From: a virus
DNA length: 21,617 bases
IMG/VR virus record: IMGVR_UViG_3300010885_022061
Span: 1-21,617 of that record
Strand: one strand, 5' to 3'
Positions within the stretch are counted from its first letter, which is position 1. The number at the start of each line of letters is the position of its first letter. The notes under the pieces are model-generated. The model was not told the DNA's origin and did not search any database. It saw only the letters and a program-made list of their open reading frames with translations. A program made the translations under genes and the position numbers. Below are positions 16,601 to 21,617 of the stretch, piece by piece.

Positions 16601-18045
16601 ACATCATAAACGCCAATGGTTGTAGAAAATGAATTTACTTGTGCATATGTAGAAATGGAAGCCCTTGTGTATACATTTGCAACGGATGGTCGGAATACCC
16701 CATTGACATTAGATACAGTTAATGCTAGATTTGCTGATGTTCCTATTACATCGTAGACTATGCCATTTGCCCATTCAACTGTTGAATTTCCTTGGTAAAC
16801 TTCATCATTTATTTTAAATGAACCATGTGAATCATAGCAATATAAAACTACATTACTCGAAACACCCATAACATTTGCGGTTGCTGTCTTATCAGTAATG
16901 CTTGTAGCCGTAGCAAATGTTGCATTACCCGTTATATAGATTGTGCTTGTTCCAAGTTCAACATTTCCTCTGTTCGTATTGACTAATAACTCACCAGTTT
17001 TAGTTACAGTATTTTGAGTGACTGCTAAAATTCTTCCATTTGCTGCAAGTGAACCATTTGAATGGTATTTTTGAAATACTTCTTTTGAAGCAAATGCGCC
17101 AGTCATCGTTGTGAATATGATATTAGCTAAAGGTTGTGTAACTTTCTCAAATAGCAAATATGTGTTTGGAACAGAGGTATTTGCCATAATCACATTATTA
17201 ACAACTAATACTCTCTCAGACACAATGACTTGAGCATTAGTAGAAAAACCCCAACCGCCATCAACCAAAGCAAATTCAACAACACCTGTAACGTTAGTAA
17301 CTTCTGTTACTCGACCTTTTGCTTGAGCTCCTGTAGTAGTTGAATCAATATCAACAATATCTCCTACAGCAAATCCTGAACCACCTGCAATTACTTCAAA
17401 TCTAGAAAGAGATCCAATTATTCTTGGAGAATCTGTGAAGTTATTAGAATAAGAAATTGGTTCATGGACTTGAAAATCTTTATTGATATTAGATATGAAA
17501 AAAACATCAATGTTTTGAGCGTTGATTCTTTTTCTAATTAATTTTTCAACGAAAGCCGTAGCACCAGAAAGAGCTCCTGTAATCTGACTTCCTACAAAAT
17601 TAATATTATCAGGATGACCAGTGATTTCAAGATAATATGGAGTTGTGTATTCACTAGCAGATAACCTAAAGATGTCATCTGCTGGAACATAAACTTGTGC
17701 TGGGATACCATATACTAATCTAAAGAATAGATCTATAGATCTTTGCGATCCTTTAGATTTATAGAATTCTAATGCATGCTTAATAAAAAGCTGTTTATTT
17801 GAATCAGTTGTAAATACAATATTTTTTAAATATTGTTCTTTAAATTGCTTTATGAAAGTATCTAAAGTTCTATCGATATCGCTATATTCTGAAAGACGAC
17901 GTGAATGATAAAGAGTATTTCCATTTTCCTCTAACCATTCATAATATGCTTTAACAAACGCAATAAACAACTCTCCTTCTTCATTATAAAAAGAAGGAAA
18001 TTGTGACTGAATTAAAGTCGATATATTTTTTTCAATATCTTTCAT
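13621..18045 (-). CDS. gp7: Baseplate wedge protein gp7-like, greatly expanded
   Basis: This gene encodes 1474 residues between gp6 and gp8, the position of T4 gene 7 (about 1032 residues, the wedge component joining gp6, gp8, gp10 and gp53). Residues about 24-120 (LFIAFVKAYYEWLEENGNTL, YLKNIVF, ALEFYKSKGS, SIDLFFRLVYG) resemble the C-terminal third of T4 gp7 as I recall it (FEAFCEAYIQYL, YKRNIYL, YDFYSTKGIE, YKFLFKVLY). A second conserved block at about 1036-1075 (QEYSYQIISRLPFEKYSNMF then VLHVAGTEVFGKVLLEE) resembles the later T4 segment SYYVMKIKSNLPSSRW...VHPVGFGF. Residues about 206-1005 are an inserted beta-repeat region and 1090-1474 a repetitive tail with many F..GE.VYQ motifs. The T4 gp7 N-terminal region is not seen. 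The start shares one base with the gp6 stop (TAATG). Family assignment rests on motifs and synteny, not on alignment. Confidence 0.78.
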   Translation of the reverse strand: MKDIEKNISTLIQSQFPSFYNEEGELFIAFVKAYYEWLEENGNTLYHSRRLSEYSDIDRTLDTFIKQFKEQYLKNIVFTTDSNKQLFIKHALEFYKSKGSQRSIDLFFRLVYGIPAQVYVPADDIFRLSASEYTTPYYLEITGHPDNINFVGSQITGALSGATAFVEKLIRKRINAQNIDVFFISNINKDFQVHEPISYSNNFTDSPRIIGSLSRFEVIAGGSGFAVGDIVDIDSTTTGAQAKGRVTEVTNVTGVVEFALVDGGWGFSTNAQVIVSERVLVVNNVIMANTSVPNTYLLFEKVTQPLANIIFTTMTGAFASKEVFQKYHSNGSLAANGRILAVTQNTVTKTGELLVNTNRGNVELGTSTIYITGNATFATATSITDKTATANVMGVSSNVVLYCYDSHGSFKINDEVYQGNSTVEWANGIVYDVIGTSANLALTVSNVNGVFRPSVANVYTRASISTYAQVNSFSTTIGVYDVDNAFSKLESNYIRAQVPSGFVVVSTGGAGFVNAQALTLIGDTSTISTATATATTNATGGLTRVTITSGLSNYIDNETLTIQSGTSSTNATGVINIIPGSSTIANIELVSEGSLAGFSVGDLSYEETVVVNQDLISSNNAANVYFTNTAFILDGTGSGISSNGYGFIKFPAGNINSIILDCLDISSKVVGTITEITGISKGTNYTLDPFVAVVEPAIVAQGANDYIFTVMNATGNFANGELIQQSRNIANVNILTVSSATSGNVDILTVTDATAPFTLGEIIYQSNGTANIGYGTLQTSVITSNAGTMTIRSVSNGFSNGVYKIKGATSGANATVTLVSYNFFQVNEQIQQYANSTTIVANAIVQSVSINPTTRVGSITINSVSSNFQVSSNSSNGLIRGTLTVANAIVDTVNTSNITVNTQALIHGVANDSTLYVKRLSLANFFEVTTNSMVIGLSSGVSANLVAFDYDDTKSGINANVTADSTIANGYVVSLDLADSGFGYSNGDVLDFISQDGSLLGTAKLILEKQGKGEGYFRNQKGFLSQNSNLFDGQFYQEYSYQIISRLPFEKYSNMFKKVLHVAGTEVFGKVLLEEINELPIEIANVNLTTANVIFKNVSNTEQIIPNLFVYQTNGSVNTATGYAKDYPSAELVLSNTTVSYEVGATVYQSNTQVNAASGYLQYKSSNATHTTLYLSNTRGTFANTSNIESIIQRKIVVNPFIDVIMKTVALPSNTTQSFVSGERVYQGSVGSETFIGTVIASNSSVIRVSTTSGSITNNATISSSNSSTTAIANGVTSTTFPTSQTVYQQVKTLFLSNVSNSFSNGESVYQYKHNSSVTANVYNVNTAMGKVVSVNSTSIQVVNIFGNFANTRQVFGSTSNSYGVINSIVSQNSATGNVVLSNTTTLIIKDVVGTFASDRQIIGANSIANATSITSNTQIISDSNIASVINILVISNTQGTFSANSTSNGVVVLYSNNTTAATANLTAVKIESL
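16321..16533 (-). repeat. GG.GF/ATGGLT beta module, gp7-like copy
   Basis: Residues about 505-575 of the gp7-like protein read GGAGFVNAQALTL...ATTNATGGLTRVTITSG... YIDNETLTIQSGTSSTNATG. The same ordered motifs occur twice in the gp8-like protein (positions 11825-12037 and 11276-11488). Similarity is also visible in DNA: aatccaccagtagcatttgt at 16421 compares with ccacctgtagcatttgt at 11931 and aatccaccagttacatttg at 11382. Confidence 0.8.
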
Positions 18046-19835
18046 TATATACGAACCTGTTCAATTGCAATTTCAACGTCATCTGCTACTATCTGAAGTA
18101 TTGAATTCTTAGTTGAGAATATATCTTTAAGCAAAGGCCTAACATATATCTTAATACTTGAACCATAATATGATTGGATATTTAATCCTGTAATATTCAA
18201 TCTTCCAGTTGTATAGTCGACGGTTCCAGCCGGAGCTAATTTCTCAATTGAAGCACTATCTGCTTTTACTATATTAAGACTACCTAAACCATCATCTTGT
18301 AATCTAGCAACTTGATTTTGAAAATCAAAACTAGTAGAAAATACTGGACTAGTACTTCTATTATTATGCCGCAATTTACCGGAAGTAACACCACTCTCTA
18401 AAGCAAAATTAAAATCTAATACTATAGGAGTATTACTATTCAATTGTGGACGTATTTTCTTAACTGCTTCAATGTCGGTTTCATTACCAACAATGTTTTC
18501 ATCTGCATTATCAATAGCTGTGACTAATTGGCTATATCTTAATGTTTTATTAAAATCATTCAGATAAGTACTAGAATAAGTGCTAATAGCTGATAGAACA
18601 AATGATTTAATATCACCGGCTGACAAATCTGTAGTGTTAATATTGTAACGAACAAGACTTGTGATATAGACATATATCATTTCTGGTTCAATGATAATTG
18701 GTTCAATTGATACTGGGCATCTAGTCTTTAAGAAACTATAATACTCATCTCGTTTACTTGCTGGTAAGCCATCAACTTGATCAATGTCAACTGCAACAAA
18801 CACCCGACCATATTGTGGAGGATCTACATCTTGACCGCCATAAGCTGATACAGCAAGAACTTCTGGAAAATTAATTTTCAAAAGATTTTCATAATCTTCA
18901 GTAGTGATTGCTCTTTCCTGAGCCGTAAAATAACGTGGAGCATTAAATTTAACAGATTCAATTGATTCATTAACTGAACCACCTATTGCTGCAGCAACTG
19001 TGCCAATTTGAACGTTTGATAGTCCGCCAATAGCGCCGTCAGATATAAATTTAAATGCACCATTAGGAATTTCACCATTTGTTACACGATATTCACACAA
19101 GACAACAGCATTATCTTTTGGTTTTCTACCACTAATACCATCACCAAATAAAATTTCATATTTTTGATCTTGGGCGGCTTGAACAAAATAGATTTGAGAA
19201 TTGCTAGTTTTATCTAATAGTGAAGTGGCTAAAGTAAAGTGAATTGTATTGCCACCATTATCTTCAATAGAAGCAACGGTAATCGAATCCGTGTCAATGT
19301 TTGTGCTATTTAAAACATATCGTTGAGTAGTATTTGCATAATTTACAACAAAACTTTCACTGACATAATCACCTTCGTAGATATCTACATTTTCCGCAGA
19401 ATATGTTCCATTAGCTCCAGTAAGAATAACGTTCTGATCCGTAACGAATACAAAGTTATTAGAACCAACCCTAGAAGTAAACGAGGTGCCCTTTGGTGCA
19501 ATGATTGATGTAACTGATGTGTTTCCACCATATACCGTAAGATCAACAATTGCGCGGGCAGATTTGAATGACCGTGGAACATAATTCAATAACTTAGCAT
19601 GAGAGACTACGCTGTCACGTAACACAGCGGTATCCATAAACATTTCGTTACCAACCATATTCAAGTAAAAAGAGTTTGTATAAGTATTATATGAAAGAAT
19701 GTCCAATAGAACGGATATATTACTTCCTTCAAAATCATAGTCTTTAAAAATATCTTGTGATTTAAGATAAGTTTTTAATTGAGTTTTTAATGAAGCAAAG
19801 TCAAGATTGACTAAGTTTATACTGTTATTTGCCAT
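18045..19835 (-). CDS. gp6: Baseplate wedge protein gp6
   Basis: This gene encodes 596 residues (T4 gp6 about 660). In T4, gp6 dimers form the inner ring of the baseplate with gp25 and gp53. N-terminal residues 13-90 (FASLKTQLKTYL, DYDFEGSNISVLLDILSYNT, MFMDTAVLRDSVV, LLNYVPRS) follow T4 gp6 closely (DYDFEGSRLNVLCDLLAYNT, LRSSVV, GYLPTS, from memory). Residues 295-320 (KFNAPRYFTAQERAITTEDY) are the conserved baseplate-J-type segment shared with P2 gpJ-like proteins. QKYEILFGDGISGRKP (224-239) is another family landmark. The C-terminal part (about 470-596) ends in DDVEIAIEQVRI. The ATG shares one base with the gp25 stop (TAATG at 19835), and its own stop overlaps the gp7-like start the same way, so translation is probably coupled across all three genes. 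Confidence 0.95.
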   Translation of the reverse strand: MANNSINLVNLDFASLKTQLKTYLKSQDIFKDYDFEGSNISVLLDILSYNTYTNSFYLNMVGNEMFMDTAVLRDSVVSHAKLLNYVPRSFKSARAIVDLTVYGGNTSVTSIIAPKGTSFTSRVGSNNFVFVTDQNVILTGANGTYSAENVDIYEGDYVSESFVVNYANTTQRYVLNSTNIDTDSITVASIEDNGGNTIHFTLATSLLDKTSNSQIYFVQAAQDQKYEILFGDGISGRKPKDNAVVLCEYRVTNGEIPNGAFKFISDGAIGGLSNVQIGTVAAAIGGSVNESIESVKFNAPRYFTAQERAITTEDYENLLKINFPEVLAVSAYGGQDVDPPQYGRVFVAVDIDQVDGLPASKRDEYYSFLKTRCPVSIEPIIIEPEMIYVYITSLVRYNINTTDLSAGDIKSFVLSAISTYSSTYLNDFNKTLRYSQLVTAIDNADENIVGNETDIEAVKKIRPQLNSNTPIVLDFNFALESGVTSGKLRHNNRSTSPVFSTSFDFQNQVARLQDDGLGSLNIVKADSASIEKLAPAGTVDYTTGRLNITGLNIQSYYGSSIKIYVRPLLKDIFSTKNSILQIVADDVEIAIEQVRI

Positions 19836-20260
19836 TATCGAACTCTTGATAGTTGAACGGTGAAAGATACAGGCTGCTGACTATTTGAGATGAAAAACTT
19901 AATAGTAACTACTAATAAATTTTGTTCTATATATGGAGTTACTATTACTTCTAAAAGACCAGCTCTTGGTTCATATCTCTGAATAGTGGTTTCAATTACT
20001 GTCTTTAAAGCGGACACCGATGCTGGAGTAAGTGGCTCAAATAGTATCTTGTTTATCTCACAACCAATGTCTGGTTGGAATAGTCTTTCATATTTATTTG
20101 TGAATAAAAGATTCCTAATGGATCTGATTACAGCTTTTTCATTGATATTCTTAACAACTTGCATATTATCCGGATGGGCGTCCAGATTGACAAGAAAATC
20201 ACTAAAGTATTCAGTCTTTGGAAGTGCTGTAGTTTTTCTATCGGGAAAAGATGTATCCAT
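19835..20260 (-). CDS. gp25: Baseplate wedge / sheath-initiator protein gp25
   Basis: This gene encodes 141 residues, close to T4 gp25 (132). It belongs to the GPW/gp25 family, conserved in contractile tails and type VI secretion (TssE), which sits at the inner baseplate and templates the first sheath ring. The diagnostic segment is RSIRNLLFTNKYERLFQPDI (46-65) followed by GCEINKILFEPLTP, then the invariant EPR motif at residues 97-99 (QRYEPRAGL). A short N-terminal extension (residues 1-35) precedes the family domain. The start lies 21 bases after the preceding stop. The Shine-Dalgarno sequence is poor (AGGAAT about 13 bases upstream, then an A-rich leader). Confidence 0.97.
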   Translation of the reverse strand: MDTSFPDRKTTALPKTEYFSDFLVNLDAHPDNMQVVKNINEKAVIRSIRNLLFTNKYERLFQPDIGCEINKILFEPLTPASVSALKTVIETTIQRYEPRAGLLEVIVTPYIEQNLLVVTIKFFISNSQQPVSFTVQLSRVR

Positions 20261-20278
20261 AGTAGTTCTTTTTATTCC

Positions 20279-20286
20279 TATTTATA
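20279..20286 (-). promoter_or_regulatory. Possible T4-type late promoter (TATAAATA) before gp25
   Basis: On the minus strand the sequence is GTATAAATAGG, and the first TAA is the stop codon of the 363-residue gene. A T4-type late promoter here would start transcription roughly 6 bases downstream, leaving a leader of about 13 bases to the gp25 ATG. It is the only one of four such motifs that sits at a gene boundary. A match by chance in AT-rich DNA cannot be excluded. Confidence 0.38.
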
Positions 20287-21373
20287 CCCGCGGAATAGCA
20301 GAAGCACTCACACTCGTTGCTTCGTTTACCGCATCTTGAACAGTTGGAATTGGAATACATATTGGAAAAAACAAAGCTTTAATAATGTCACCAATTACCG
20401 GTAAACTCGTAATAAAATCCCATATCAATTTATATACAAAGGTATAAATCGAATCAACCATATTGTTAACTTGCATCAATAATTCAACGCTCATCATTTT
20501 CACTGTATTAAACATATTATCTATTGCGTTGAACAACCATCCAGAAAGACTACCAAAAGATAATCCATTTAGTAGATCAGAAATTTTCATTCCAAAATTC
20601 ATCATTTTTCTAGCTAAAGCCATCACCTCATTAAATCCTCCTATTACCATATTCTTTAAATCAATGGCTTTAGCAATTGCAAACAATTTAATTTTTTCAT
20701 AAAGCTTATTGACTATTTCACCAATAGATGGAACTTGAGGAAGAGTAAAACTAAATAAGCCTAAAGATATGCTATCTAAAAAGTCAGTAAGTATACCTAC
20801 CAAATCCATGATTGGCTTTAAAATAATGTCTTTGTATTGTTTTAGAATCATTTGAAAGATATTAGGTAAAGAAATGTCAGGAAGATTCAAATCAATATAA
20901 AATGGTTTTGGAACAAAACTCCAAAGAACATCTAAACCATTGTCAATTGCTTCTCGTATTGCTTTGTAGATTTCTTTAGGAGATATTCCGCCAACAATAA
21001 TATCGTAAATGGATATTCCTAATCCTAAAATCTTTGGAAAGAATGAACGAAAAAGATTACTAAGCCCAACAAAATCAAGTATCTTTTTAACGCCTTTAAT
21101 GATTAGATCAAAGAAAGACATGTCATTTAAATGTGATAGTAAATGACAAACTTCCAGGTTAACGCTGCTGATATAAGATCTAGTTCTTTCAACTAAATTG
21201 CCTGCAGCATCAACAATATCTTCAACCGTCGAGAACATCTTTTCTTGGAGGGTTCCAATGATGTCTGGAACTACAATTCTTGAAAACAAAGGAGGATGCG
21301 TTAAACTGTCTTTGATTTGATTGTATAAAGAATCAAATCCACCAAATGGTCCATTCATACATACGATAACCAT
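20282..21373 (-). CDS. Hydrophobic helix-rich protein between gp5 and gp25, function unknown
   Basis: This gene encodes 363 residues. I do not recognise the family. Composition is unlike the neighbours: it is rich in Ile, Leu, Phe and Met, poor in the Asn/Ser/Thr repeats, and predicted by eye to be mostly amphipathic or hydrophobic helices. Notable stretches are FFPKILGLGISIYDIIVGGI (111-130), DIILKPIMDLVGILTDFLDS (182-201), LIWDFITSLPVIGDIIKALF (316-335) and FPICIPIPT (336-344). Two Pro-rich turns, LPDISLPNIF (164-173) and LPQVPSIGEI (211-220), look like an internal duplication. A strong GGAGG site 5 bases before the ATG at 21373 favours this start over the Met at residue 6. Its position after the spike gene and before gp25 suggests a hub, tail-tip or membrane-interacting virion component. 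That is inference; a scaffold or assembly factor is equally possible. Confidence 0.85.
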   Translation of the reverse strand: MVIVCMNGPFGGFDSLYNQIKDSLTHPPLFSRIVVPDIIGTLQEKMFSTVEDIVDAAGNLVERTRSYISSVNLEVCHLLSHLNDMSFFDLIIKGVKKILDFVGLSNLFRSFFPKILGLGISIYDIIVGGISPKEIYKAIREAIDNGLDVLWSFVPKPFYIDLNLPDISLPNIFQMILKQYKDIILKPIMDLVGILTDFLDSISLGLFSFTLPQVPSIGEIVNKLYEKIKLFAIAKAIDLKNMVIGGFNEVMALARKMMNFGMKISDLLNGLSFGSLSGWLFNAIDNMFNTVKMMSVELLMQVNNMVDSIYTFVYKLIWDFITSLPVIGDIIKALFFPICIPIPTVQDAVNEATSVSASAIPRV

Positions 21374-21374
21374 A

Positions 21375-21617
21375 TCAACCTCCGTTTATACTTACTTCAG
21401 GAGCTTGAAGTGTTATTTTAGTATCTGAATAGATTTCTGCTTCTCCCTTTACGATGATGGTTGACTTACCTTCAACAAAGACTTTTTCATCTTTAAGAGT
21501 AACGTTTGTATTGTTACCTTTAATATGAGTAGCCTGACTGCCATCTGCGGAAATCTCAATGTAAGTTCCGGATGAGTGATAAATGTGAATTCTATTTGCA
21601 CCAGGTGTATCATCAAA
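21375..21617 (-). CDS. gp5: gp5-like baseplate spike protein, C-terminal fragment
   Basis: The last 80 residues and stop of a gene entering from the right edge, translated by hand from the reverse complement. It reads GANRIHIYHSSGTYIEISAD, then GSQATHIKGNNTNVTLKDEK, then short alternating strands (VFVEGKSTIIVKGEAEIYSD, TKITLQAPEVSINGG). This NRI.I.H.SGT.IEI.ADG pattern followed by V..G.....V.G.....S...I....P.V.I.GG repeats matches the OB-exit and triple-stranded beta-helix region of gp5/VgrG-type spikes. Whether a lysozyme domain is present cannot be told because the rest is outside the window. The TGA stop is one base from the next ATG, and the last codons supply the next gene's ribosome binding site. 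Confidence 0.78.
   Translation of the reverse strand, partial: FDDTPGANRIHIYHSSGTYIEISADGSQATHIKGNNTNVTLKDEKVFVEGKSTIIVKGEAEIYSDTKITLQAPEVSINGG
21379..21383 (-). promoter_or_regulatory. Strong ribosome binding site of the 363-residue gene
   Basis: GGAGG with 5 bases to the ATG, embedded in the final Gly-Gly codons of the spike gene. It is the best Shine-Dalgarno match in the window and decides the start of the downstream gene. Confidence 0.85.

Noticed and set aside
17974-17998. Eight-base inverted repeat (tccttctt / aagaagga) near the start of the gp7-like gene
   Set aside because: It lies inside the coding sequence (about codons 17-24), has no following U-run, and is purine/pyrimidine-simple, so it is likely chance.
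19986-20339. Plus-strand frame of 117 codons opposite gp25
   Set aside because: gp25 on the minus strand is a clear family member with its EPR motif; the opposite frame has no recognisable features.

Overview
The window is a piece of the late structural region of a T4-like (contractile-tailed) bacteriophage genome. It is AT-rich, with roughly one third G+C in the lines I counted. All genes lie on the minus strand, so transcription reads from position 21617 down to 1. The order and identity of the conserved genes (gp5-like spike end, gp25, gp6, gp7-like, gp8-like, then very large repetitive structural proteins and a fibre) match the baseplate-wedge cluster of marine T4-like phages such as cyanophages and pelagiphages. 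The host cannot be decided from this window: there is no tRNA, auxiliary metabolic gene or integrase.

Layout from right to left: 21375-21617, C-terminal end of a gp5-like baseplate spike protein; 20282-21373, a 363-residue hydrophobic, helix-rich protein of unknown function; 19835-20260, gp25 (sheath-initiator/wedge); 18045-19835, gp6 (wedge); 13621-18045, a 1474-residue gp7-like wedge protein; 10526-13618, a 1030-residue gp8-like wedge protein; 6089-10525, a 1478-residue DUF4815-type structural protein; 3069-6077, a 1002-residue structural protein that looks like the missing C-terminal half of the DUF4815 type; 2848-3069, a 73-residue coiled-coil protein; 1-2855, a long repetitive tail-fibre-like protein that continues past the window edge. 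Genes abut or overlap (largest gap 21 bases), so the whole window looks like one polycistronic late operon. No stretch longer than 21 bases lies outside a gene.

In T4, gp25, gp6, gp7, gp8, gp10 and gp53 form the wedges that assemble around the hub/spike, and fibres attach at the wedge periphery. The genes here run in that spatial order, from hub tip to periphery.

I found no wholly new system. The most notable signal is how the wedge proteins have grown. The gp7-like and gp8-like proteins keep short T4-like core segments near their ends but carry inserts of about 600-800 residues built from small Asn/Ser/Thr/Gly-rich beta-type modules. The same modules recur in four adjacent genes. The fibre gene has a separate, nested set of DNA-level repeats (90 bp within about 630 bp, plus a near-perfect 204 bp repeat). 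Similarities to T4 proteins are judged from remembered sequences and visible motifs, not from a search.
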